A stretch of 64,000 nt of DNA from Tubiluchus corallicola (lineage: Eukaryota; Priapulida; Priapulimorpha; Priapulimorphida; Tubiluchidae). Shown here in pieces: positions 57,101 to 64,000 of the stretch. The stretch is from assembly GCA_030141605.1 (NCBI GenBank), contig JAQGDQ010000602.1, positions 67,461 through 131,460 on the forward strand. Reading direction: 5' to 3'. Made by a program: the position numbers and the translations under genes. How positions within the stretch are numbered: the first letter of the stretch is position 1; each line of letters starts with the position of its first letter. The notes under the pieces are model-generated. The model had not been told where the DNA came from. It did not search any database and worked only from the letters and a program-made list of their open reading frames with translations.

Positions 57101-59659
57101 AAAATGCTTCAAAAAACATTTTTTGTCATCAGATCAAGATCTACATCAGGGGTGTTCAAACTGCGGCCCGCAGGCCACTTGCGGCCCGCCGAGAGATCTT
57201 GTGCGACCCGCAAAGAGGTTTGTCAACGTAATGAAAGTGCGGCCCACGCGATCCAGCTGTAGTCTGCATCAATGTCGCAAAGATAGTGCGGCTAGTTTTT
57301 TCCTCTAGATCGGATGGCATTAACCCTTACAAGACCGTTGTCAATTAATGTCAATGTCGGACATGACGAAATATATGGTTTTTAATATGAATTTTAATAA
57401 CTTCTAAAATAGTTTCTTGAGTGTAGTATGCAGTAGTAATGATGTGACAGATCAGATGCAGAAAAATCGTTATTAAGTCCTACTGTACTTGGCTCCTTGA
57501 CCAAACTGCATGCGGCCCACAGGAATTGCGGGAAAGTTTAATGTGGCCCGGCTAGTCAGATAATTTGCACACCCCTGATCTACATCTTAGCTTTAAAAAA
57601 ATGTAATGTCAAAACGATGCGACTGAATGCTTAATAAAGGTACACTTGAAGCTGGTTACGTACTTCTGGGTGTTGCGAGAAGCCAGGTACATTAAGAATG
57701 GCCTGGACATGATTGTCTTGAGAAGAAAATTGTGAAAGTTCTTGAGAATTCTCAGCCGAACCGATGGCCGAATCGTACTCAACTGGTTTCTTGAAAAGAT
57801 GCTGACTGAAAAATTCAAACAAAAATGCAAATTAACTTTGGTTCAAGAATTTTAGTTTTCCTGGCTGCATTATAGTCTGAAGTTCTTCGTATTGCTAGCC
57901 TGTACGTCGAACAATGTTTCAATAGGTGAACTAGTGACTCCAATGGCAGCTCATGTATAGGTACTGTGGCACTGCAGCATTCTACATTTCCACTTGATAC
58001 TATCAATAATATTCAATATAATAGTATATTTTCTTTATACATGTACAGAACCAGAGCACATGAAGGTAGTACTGTTACAGCTTTACAGCTCAGCACAGTC
58101 AGGGTTCACACACAATTTTAAAATAAGTTTCCCTGACTTTTCCCTTACCAAATATTGATTTTCCGTGATCAAGATAAGCCAAAATTGCATTACTAGTATA
58201 CATGATCAAACATGGACATTCATGCATATACTGATACAAAATATGTCGACCAATCATAATTTTTGGAACAGAAATCTAAACTCGGAGCCTCCATAGCAAA
58301 ACGTTTTTTTGAACACGAATCGTTTGGAAAAATATCGGTTCACAGAGATTATTTTTGCAACCCTTTCCAATTTCCCTGACTTTTCGCCCCAATTTCATCA
58401 TTTTCCCTGACTTTTTACCAAATTATCTTTTTCCCTGACTTTTCCACAACTTTCCAGGATAGCCTGTATTTAAAGGATTTTCCCTGACAGTGGGAACACT
58501 GACAGTAAATGTGGTGTTTGGTTGTTGTGCGCATGTAGCCATGCGGACATGTTTGAGCCGAGGTAGAAAAAGTACTGTCGCTCACACAGTTTGATGTCAG
58601 ACAATTTGAGCTATTAGCAAGCAAACCATATTTTTTTAGGATTTTATCAAGTTTATGTATAAACATTCGTATGTTTGTTTGTTTAAAATTACAATTACAA
58701 GTTACAAGATTAAAATTACGTATGTTTCTTTCGTTTTACAAACAGTATTAAAACAATAGCTGAAAATTTTCTGAAGCAGCATCCCACTAATTTTAGCTAC
58801 GAGCCGCCACTGAGTGACTTACTCAAGGGATGCCTTTGCCACACAACTAGTGGACACTCGTGTGGTACTGCAGCACCCTCTGTTTTCAGTTTATTATTAT
58901 CAATAATATTCAATATAATAAATCTTTTTTTTAGTTTTTTTATACTTGTGCGGAACCAGAGCACGTGAGGGAAGTACTGTTTGCCACAAACGTGGTGCTG
59001 TTGTGCGAACGCGGCCATGCGCCCATGTCTGAGATAACATGCTGCAAGCTAGCGTCTGCTGCTACTCCTGCTAGGTAGAAAAGCACTGTCTCTGACCACA
59101 GTAACAATGGTCACGTGCTTACCGTGTGCCATCACACTCTTGAATGTGATGAAGTGTAAACTTAGCATGTATGCTTAAACATAAATTATTTAATAATGGA
59201 TGCCTTTTAACTCCAAGAAATAAGTTCTGTGACTGTAAGTGAACTACAAAAGCTTAATTTTTCACAGTTGTCTCTCCATGAGAAAGTTGCAGTTAAGAAA
59301 AAAGACAATTCAACACCTGATCTTCAGATATAACTACAGCATTATTAAAATTACATATGTTTGTTACGTTTGACGCAGTATTAAAACAATGGCTAAAAAA
59401 TTTTTGAAACAGCACCCCACTACTTTTAGTTACAAGCTGCCACTGCAAACAACAGACAATAGAATTTATATGAAAACATGGCACCTACAAAAGCATTGTT
59501 GCCTCACTTTTGCGAGAACCTAGCAATCTCTCTACGCATGCGAGGCATTTAAATCTATAAAAATTAACAGATTATAAATAAGGTTTACCCAGGATAGCTG
59601 GAAAACAGATTCCGAGAATTTCTCTTCATCTTCTTACAAAACCTGTTTGAAAAACGCAT
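39135..59659 (-). CDS. coiled-coil, low-complexity protein, 11 exons
   Basis: Exons in transcript order: 59659-59589, 57805-57664, 55899-55739, 55312-55176, 52842-52739, 51190-51017, 47491-47262, 45977-45692, 43947-43857, 39859-39725, 39374-39135. All junctions are GT-AG with matching phases. As sequenced, a TGA at 39342-39340 ends the frame at 521 residues. One T too many in the adjacent TTTT would explain it, because the other frame continues as an acidic tail to the TAG at 39137-39135. Residues ~1-115 are polar and disordered (SQFSSQDN). Residues ~118-275 form a helical coiled coil (ILHTLVTMFKECITEVKSLV; EEKEKLQRIESL; AVADMREKFAEQQQLNRQ). The rest is Ser/Pro/Ala-rich, with a VAKVTPSPVAKVAPQ repeat. 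No enzymatic domain is seen. The layout, with a disordered head, central coiled coil and acidic tail, recalls meiotic IHO1/Mer2-type scaffolds, but that is a guess. The start could also be the ATG at 59629. Confidence 0.8.
41366..43116. repeat. 36-bp satellite array, about 48 copies, higher-order
   Basis: Units CAGTGAGATATTGCCACATT + GTTAGAATCAGGGAAA (36 bp, with 35-bp variants ending GGAGA). Variants recur in ordered blocks: about five units between 41,400 and 41,990, and a second ordered block repeated at 42,060-42,240 and 42,350-42,530. This shows expansion by larger segments. Since 36 is 12 codons, frames on both strands remain open; none is a gene. It lies in intron 9 of the coiled-coil gene. 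Confidence 0.95.
43163..43673. mobile_element. TA-flanked MITE, family 1 copy 1
   Basis: The ends CAGTCATACCTCCGTTGTCG and, as reverse complement, CAGTCATACCTCTGTTTTCG flank 511 bp between TA dinucleotides. Closely related to 44847-45344 (shared GTACTCGTACAAATYGG and TTTTTGACCAGAAAATTCGAG). Tc1/mariner superfamily by ends and target site. Confidence 0.88.
44115..44256. mobile_element. small hairpin MITE
   Basis: ATTAGAAAAATCCAATATTT...CTACTG at left is mirrored by CAGTAGAAATACTAAATTTTT at right, forming an imperfect 140-bp hairpin in intron 8 of the coiled-coil gene. Non-coding. Confidence 0.6.
44390..44467 (+). tRNA. tRNA-like sequence, probably pseudogene
   Basis: A-box TGGCCGAGTGG, a perfect 5-bp anticodon stem TCTGC/GCAGA and a B-box GGTTCAAATCC with a 4/5 T stem are present, followed by a T6 run that would terminate Pol III. 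The acceptor stem pairs poorly (about 4 of 7) and the anticodon loop has eight bases, so a relic or SINE head is more likely than a working tRNA. Confidence 0.4.
44847..45344. mobile_element. TA-flanked MITE, family 1 copy 2
   Basis: 498 bp with ends CAGTTATAACTCGGTTTTCG / CAGTCATACCTCTGTTTTCG (reverse complement), flanked by TA. Direct-orientation relative of 43163-43673, about 1.2 kb away in intron 8. Confidence 0.88.
45610..45640. repeat. AATCT tail of a retroposon
   Basis: Three AATCT units at the end of non-coding sequence starting near 45360. Short tandem tails of this kind close many LINE/SINE insertions. The body is not identified. Confidence 0.4.
46590..47215. repeat. minisatellite, about 90 bp x 7
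   Basis: Units of ACACAACAATCAAAAATG, then TTGGAATTACTYGTTTCCA, then TTTAACGAGTCTTGGACA and TTAATAAATCTCCATCCAC, immediately downstream of exon 7 of the coiled-coil gene. Confidence 0.9.
47565..47825 (+). mobile_element. SINE-like sequence
   Basis: Shares an ordered block with 10548-10830: ATATGACTAAAACACATTTAC, then CCTCTTCTTAGATGACTGTTTTTGATA as compared by eye, then an A/C-rich end. Diverged copy in intron 6 of the coiled-coil gene. Confidence 0.4.
47935..49693. mobile_element. 1.76-kb TA-flanked element with nested insertion
   Basis: The left end CAGTAGGCACTGTTTGATAG and the right end, as reverse complement CAGTTGGCGCCACTTAATAG, are inverted repeats flanked by TA, related to the ends of 10034-10546. 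Inside are the MITE at 48098-48419 and a direct duplication (about 48,475-48,880 and 49,000-49,560; shared ACAAACAAAACGGTACTTAA and ATAAAAGCTTATTAGTCA). No transposase frame is intact. Confidence 0.65.
48098..48419. mobile_element. pogo/Tigger-like MITE, nested
   Basis: The ends CAGTCAACCCTCGTTAAACC and, as reverse complement, CAGTCGACCCTCGGACTCCG, with TCCGATTTATCCGATAT inside, are flanked by TA. This is the classic end pattern of pogo/Tigger non-autonomous elements. A poly-G tract lies near the left end. Confidence 0.8.
49700..51010. other. intronic AT-rich DNA
   Basis: Intron 6 of the coiled-coil gene. Nothing recognisable apart from short AT-rich runs. Confidence 0.35.
51594..52537. repeat. 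27-bp minisatellite, about 35 copies, with 54-bp and longer order
   Basis: Units of ACTACYTAGACCACCTAGTCC + ATTAAG (27 bp). The left half is nearly homogeneous. The right half alternates two variants (54 bp), and a longer block is duplicated at 52,190-52,345 and 52,370-52,520. At nine codons per unit a 166-residue Pro/Arg/Leu frame stays open at 52046-52546, but it lies in intron 5 with no unique sequence. Some PhyloCSF-like test would be needed before calling it coding. Confidence 0.92.
53085..53600 (-). mobile_element. LINE fragment, C-terminal end
   Basis: The minus-strand frame to about 53269 reads MATWRHFYNYSLSKLKVAHN, then KLFNYPYDYSSRTISV and VIHRKTAYSLYSRV. This pattern is typical of the extreme C-terminus of RTE/CR1-like non-LTR elements. 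A (TTTGA)n-like 3' tail at about 53085-53098 marks the end. Strongly 5'-truncated, in intron 4 of the coiled-coil gene. Confidence 0.65.
53876..54330. mobile_element. hAT MITE, OC1/OposCharlie-like
   Basis: 455 bp with ends TAGTGGTTCTTAACC and, as reverse complement, CAGTGGTTCTTAACC. The flanking octamers ATGTATAC and ATGTATAA match at 7 of 8. The interior begins GGGTTCAATCGAACCCTAAG and GGTTCGGTGAGTCG, which I recall from the horizontally transferred hAT family OC1 of vertebrates and some invertebrates. The superfamily assignment is secure from the sequence; the OC1 link rests on memory. Confidence 0.8.
54694..54982. mobile_element. short TIR element, copy 2 (AGGTCAAAGG family)
   Basis: The ends AGGTCAAAGGTCAAGTGTACC and CACTTAACCTTTGACCT are inverted repeats, and the TTCTAGCTAGCTGTT core is shared with 13490-13815. 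Confidence 0.65.
55090..55155 (-). other. tRNA-derived 3' half
   Basis: The minus strand carries GGTGCTGGACTTACAGTACAAAGGTC and CCCGGTTCAAATCCG, a B-box with a good T stem. No matching 5' half is seen. Likely a SINE or tRNA relic. Confidence 0.35.
56215..56745. repeat. minisatellite, 32 bp x about 16
   Basis: Units of GAGTAGTATGACTGAATGTA + TCTACACTCAAA with frequent single-base and 1-2 bp variation, in intron 2 of the coiled-coil gene. Confidence 0.9.
57147..57577. mobile_element. hAT-type MITE, copy 2
   Basis: 431 bp with ends CAGGGGTGTTCAAACTG and, as reverse complement, CAGGGGTGTGCAAATTA. The perfect octamer ATCTACAT flanks it at 57139-57146 and 57578-57585. Same family as 32628-33103, and the better preserved copy. 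Confidence 0.92.
57835..59450. repeat. tandem segmental duplication
   Basis: About 57,990-58,800 and 58,880-59,420 share, in the same order, ATCAATAATATTCAATATAAT, GAACCAGAGCACRTGA, GGTAGAAAAAGYACTGTC and CAGTATTAAAACAATRGCT. The first copy carries an extra element at 58100-58501. Intron 1 of the coiled-coil gene. Confidence 0.7.
58100..58501. mobile_element. MITE with TTTCCCTGACTTTT repeats
   Basis: The ends CAGGGTTCACACAC and, as reverse complement, CAGTGTTCCCACTG flank 402 bp, with ACAGT outside both ends as a possible 5-bp target duplication. The interior repeats TTTCCCTGACTTTT several times near the right end. Superfamily uncertain; hAT-like by end sequence. Confidence 0.55.
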
Positions 59660-60904
59660 AAAAACATAAAAGTTTTAAAAAAGTAAGATCAATGATGTTA
59701 GTGGTGAATTTTAAACCACCAACTAGTGGTAGAACTTACCTCAAAACCTAAGAAAAAAGTGCCAAAATACCAGAATTAACCGTCTCGCAAAATTTTAAGG
59801 TTCCCTGTTTTGTTACATCTGCTATATTTTTCTCTTCAATAATTTTCATTTTCCACTTCTCTATGGAATACCTTTAAAACATTTCACCTCTGGACTGTTT
59901 AGTGCCAAAACTAGTCAATTAAACTATTCTTTATTTAAATTACTATGTACAGCCAATAAGAAGATTTCACATACATAGTTCATGTACCCAAACCTCAATG
60001 CTATGTCTAATAAGTGTACGATCCATGTGATTTTCTTTTTTTCAAAAACCGAGCCATATAGCCTGAAAACACTAAAAAAAATAACCAGAAAATTTTCAAT
60101 AAAGACAACAACCATTTTCCAATATAATCTACCATCCTTAATAATTTTGATCTATGTACAAAAAATACAGAAAGCACTTCATGCCAGGTGTCAGTTTTCA
60201 TTACATTTTTAGTTTTCATTCATATAAATTTTTTTATTCGAACAGGATTCACAGCTCTAGTTACACTGTGCTCATTACTCAGACTGGTTTTCTCATCACA
60301 TTCCACCAGTCACTTGTTATAATGCCCAATTATGACTGCATAATAGTTAAATTGGTCTTCACTTTTCATGCAGTTCTTATTTATAATCGTATAAAAATTG
60401 AATAGCTAATAGTAATACAACAACGTTCAGCATTGATTCATGACTGTAAAGCATTACCAGGATTTAAGTTGTACGCAAAAATTAAAATGAACGCGAATTT
60501 CAAGGATAAAATGTCTTAATTTCAGTCTGAAAAATTAAAAGCTTGATATAAGATTTTAGAAAGTCTCTAAAATGCTGAAAATTCATCCTTAGCCAAAGCG
60601 ACTTTTCAAAACGAGTTTCAAAGCTTTCCTGATTGATGATTTATATGGCTCACTAACTTTCTTCAAGCTTTATTATTAAGCTTCTATAAATTATATACCA
60701 TCTTCTAGCACGAAAGAGCAGATTTCAGGCTAGGCTGTATAAAAGTAAAACAAATGTGTTTGTGTTACCACTCTTAAATTTTAGATTAAACTTAAAAATC
60801 TCAAAAGCTTTCTAGCTATTAGCCAACTAACTAAGAACTAGACATGTTGGATTAAACGCATTTACTTTGATTTTTTAACTCTAAGAAAAAAGCAACAGCA
60901 GCAG

Positions 60905-61025
60905 CCGACCTTTTAATTCTTCAAATTTGCGACTTTTCAAGCAATTTTAGCTTTTCGGCGTATCCGTCTTTACGCGTAATTTCTGCTCTTCAACGATGAC
61001 TTCGACCGGCGTGGTCTTATTGTCG
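60905..61025 (-). promoter_or_regulatory. CpG-containing segment, possible 5' end of coiled-coil gene
   Basis: A cluster of CpG dinucleotides in otherwise AT-rich DNA, about 1.3 kb upstream of the coiled-coil start codon. A short minus-strand open stretch (TTPVEVIVEEQKLRVKTDTPKS and a stop) could instead be the last exon of another gene, but no upstream partner is visible. Confidence 0.3.
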
Positions 61026-61229
61026 CAAAAAATATTTAATAATAGAGCACATAATTTATTTAAGTGATAGAACAAAATTAATATGAACGTTAGCATAAAT
61101 ATTCTAACACCAATCAGACTAGAGTTTGTTAATGTTGTAGCACTTGCGACACATAAATCAACTTCTTATTTGAAACAACAGTAATTAATCTGTTGTAACT
61201 AACCAAGTGGCTCTTGTACTTTTAATTTT

Positions 61230-61560
61230 ATGCTAGTTTCGTTGCAGGTCACACTCTGACGTCTGCCTCTTGGTTTTCTTCGAGGTGTCCGACCCGGTAC
61301 ATACATTTACCTGTCACCTGTGACGGGTAATATCATGTAGTTAGCTGCCCTATTGACTATTTTAAACACCTGTTCCTCACTCAGACTATCCTGGAATGGA
61401 ATTTGTTGTGGAAGAGACTTAGTGTGGCAATGCCTCCCACACCTGCTGTCTTCAGGCACCCTCTACCATATTAATCCAATGATGAACACTGATGCTCCAC
61501 CAAGGGATGTTCCCTTGTAGATGGAGCAGTGCTTCTGCCATGAGGAGTTTTTATTTTCAT
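61230..61560. other. balanced-composition segment, possible repeat
   Basis: A stretch richer in G+C (CTGACGTCTGCCTCTTGG, CCTGTCACCTGTGACGGG) next to the LINE remains. No intact frame. It may belong to the same insertion. Confidence 0.3.
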
Positions 61561-61829
61561 CAGTACTATCCTGCCTTACAATCACTTATAATAACCTCGA
61601 ACATTAATTACTTAGAGAAAATGTAAAAACAGAGTAATTAAATATTGTATTATCAAAAACAAAAACAAAAATGTGTTTTAGAAATTTGGAACGTGAATCT
61701 GTCTTGTATCTGTCCATCTCCATATTGGAACATGTACAGCATGCTCGCCCAATTGACTTATACAGTAGTGGTATATGCAAGTATGGGCATTGCTCTGACT
61801 TGAACATTTAAGAAAATGTGGCTACCAAA

Positions 61830-62090
61830 CCATCATTTGCATGCTTTTACATTCTAAGACATGGCACACTCGACCTGTTGATGTCAGGCACTTCTCTCTG
61901 CTACCACTACTCGCGATGCATCTCCTTCCCTCAAATCTGGATCTGTACTTGCTATTTTTGCAGTACATCTAATAAACATGAGTACTGCCCCCTTCTTAGC
62001 TTTTTTGTCTTTTCAAGAGCTTCGCGTAATGCTATAAGTAGAGAAGATTCTTGATGTATTCTCAATGCATGTCCAATCCAGTGTAGGCTA
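61830..62090 (-). mobile_element. LINE fragment, extreme C-terminus
   Basis: The minus strand reads SLHWIGHALRIHQESSLLIA then LREALEKTKKLRRGQ, matching the WLGHVLRM-type C-terminal signature of RTE-like and related LINE proteins, followed by stops. Short, inactive remnant. Confidence 0.55.
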
Positions 62091-62464
62091 CCAAACAATA
62101 TTACACACATAAATCCAAAAAAGTTTACTTTTATTATTAAATGGGCTTTATTAAATGTGTAAGATCATAGATTGCAATGCGATTTCATTATTTTATATGA
62201 TTTAAATAAGATGACAAATGTTACGTTAATTGAACAAATATCTTTTCTAGTGTTGAATTAATTCTGATCTACATTTTAATTGTCATCATATTTAAATAAT
62301 CTTTGTCGCATTCTTCACTATAAAACACCAGGGAGCAGAATGACAGTAAAAGCAGATCGAGTGAGAACAAAATTGTATAGACTTCTAGATGTATCTGGCT
62401 AAAACAATAAGTTCACTAGTTGTGATCACTGATCATTATTTATAATATTTCGTCATACGTAGTA

Positions 62465-62943
62465 CAGTGGCCGCCGCTTATTGTGGACACCCCGGGCCAG
62501 CAGTGTATGTCCATATTAAGCGGCTGTCCATATTAAGAGAAGTGACCCATGAAGACCCTTCCCCTTCATTAAAAAAGGCAAAAAACTGTCTGTATCAACT
62601 CGTCTCCTGTTTTATTAAAAAAAAAGAAGTCAGACGAGTTTGTTTGGCAGGAAACTTTTCTCTCAACCTTGAACGGAAGGAAGTTATCACAGTTTCGACG
62701 CTCTCAAGGCCACGGCAAACGACGAACTGACTGATGCAATGACTCACACAGGCAGCAGAGCGGGAAGCTCTTTTCAATCACGCACGGCTGGTTCACGTGC
62801 CAAGAATGTTCGCTGTCCATATTAAGCGGCGGTTGTCCATATTAACCGGCGGATTTTATTAGGGGAAAATTCCGTCCCTCGCGAGTTGTCCACAACAACC
62901 GGCTGTCCACAATAACCGTGTCCATAATAAGCGGTGGCCACTG
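62465..62943. mobile_element. TA-flanked MITE (GTGGCCGCCGCTTATTGTGGACA type)
   Basis: 479 bp with 27-bp near-perfect ends (CAGTGGCCGCCGCTTATTG and, as reverse complement, CAGTGGCCACCGCTTATTA), flanked by TA. GTCCATATTAAGCGGC words repeat inside both flanks. Tc1/mariner-type non-autonomous element. Confidence 0.88.
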
Positions 62944-63335
62944 TAATACCTATTTCAGCTGCCTACCACAGGTTGGGTAGGCTTTGATTGGTTAGGATTA
63001 GAATCCATCATGGCAACATTGAATGCTAATTTATGAATGTAAACTGCATCAATTATCATGCTTCTTCCGAATAATAATCATAGGATGCGCTTGTCTGCTA
63101 TATCAAGTTTGGCAACTAACCATTCCAGATGTATTAAAATTTGGTTGGTAATTATGGACAGGGCTTCTATCCACTACTCAGTTCCCAATATATTTAATAG
63201 TGAGACACTTGTGTCTTATCCAAGGTACTTCAATCAGCGTAATTTAATTGCCAATCCATAATTGTGACAGACACAAAGAGTAAGACATAAGTAACAAAAC
63301 TAACAACAATAAAATATTGCGCGTTTTCGCAGTAA

Positions 63336-63461
63336 ATGCCCGAAATGGTTGTTAAAAAAGACCGAGGAAAAAGGTTTCTGGTGTTACTTAAGACGGTGCC
63401 CGACCAGCCTCGGTTGACAACGACCGTGAAGCACGCGAAAATGGGAATTTGTCAGCTCTAA
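63336..63461 (+). CDS. short ORF, unknown
   Basis: A 41-codon frame (starting MPEMVVKKDRGKRFLV) in locally CpG-richer DNA. It may be a first exon of a gene continuing past the window, or chance. No family is recognised. Confidence 0.2.
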   Translation: MPEMVVKKDRGKRFLVLLKTVPDQPRLTTTVKHAKMGICQL

Positions 63462-63884
63462 CGTCTTTTTGACATTTTTAATTGCGTTTGATTGACGTTC
63501 TCGGTGTCATTTATTATTTTAAAATGTAGCAAATCTGTTGCGAAAGGAAACGATACGTAGAACAGAAATAATTTACTTTTTCCTTTAAATTGCAGGTAGG
63601 AATGTGTTTAGTGTACGAATACCACGTGGAATGATCGTGTGCGTACGTGTAGATTATTTATGTATGCGTAGATTATATTTATTTACACATCTAATAAGGC
63701 GTACAACTTAAGATGCACCTGTAAGGTCCAACAGTTAAATGTTTGAGTAATACAGTCATTTATTAACACTAGAAACACGAACTATTTAAAATTGATTATA
63801 TGCCATTATTAAATAATTATTATATGTTACTGTTATATAGGTTAACTATATACTATTTATTGTATATTTTGCCTTTATTTTTAT

Positions 63885-64000
63885 CACAACAACAACAACA
63901 ACAACAGTAGCAGCAGCAGCAACAACAACAACAACAACTACATTAGCAGCAGCAACAACAACAAGAACGACAACAACAACAACAACAACAACAACAACAT
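63885..64000. repeat. CAA/CAG trinucleotide microsatellite
   Basis: (CAA)n interspersed with CAG units running to the window edge. No splice or start context is visible to suggest a polyglutamine tract. Confidence 0.95.

Overview
This is an AT-rich stretch of an invertebrate animal genome. It has intron-split genes with standard GT-AG junctions, several LINE families, many short inverted-repeat DNA transposons and about fifteen tandem-repeat arrays. A lophotrochozoan such as a mollusc would fit, but nothing here fixes the taxon. All gene models were built by hand: each exon join was checked for splice dinucleotides and reading phase, and every model closes in frame.

Layout. (1) 1-149: the edge of a possible minus-strand exon. 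(2) 1,969-5,214: a complete P-element-type transposon with 63-bp terminal inverted repeats, a perfect 8-bp target duplication and a broken THAP-domain transposase. (3) 6,009-15,659, plus strand: an eight-exon alpha-arrestin (ARRDC) gene of 408 codons ending in a PPxY motif. Its introns hold two inverted copies of a ~0.6-kb repeat, a tRNA-like sequence, a fold-back element with a hammerhead-like core, and a tandem array that triplicates the exon-4 splice donor. (4) 16-24.6 kb: gene-poor DNA with minisatellites and a LINE 3' end. (5) 24,661-36,769, minus strand: an eight-exon gene encoding an F-box followed by a cysteine-rich segment and a divergent actin fold, about 590 residues. This is the most unusual gene in the window. 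Its introns hold a perfect 213-bp inverted repeat, several minisatellites, a hAT-type MITE and a LINE fragment. (6) 39,135-59,659, minus strand: an eleven-exon gene for a low-complexity, coiled-coil protein of at least 521 residues, with an apparent 1-bp frameshift in the last exon. Its introns hold a 1.75-kb 36-bp satellite, paired MITEs, a nested MITE, a 27-bp array, a LINE fragment and three hAT-like elements. (7) 60-64 kb: a CpG-containing upstream segment, LINE remains, a MITE and a CAA/CAG microsatellite.

No operon-like logic links the genes. By family, the arrestin gene points to ubiquitin-ligase adaptor function through a WW-binding motif. The F-box/actin gene points to an SCF substrate receptor whose receptor module is an actin-like fold. 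The coiled-coil gene has no secure family assignment.
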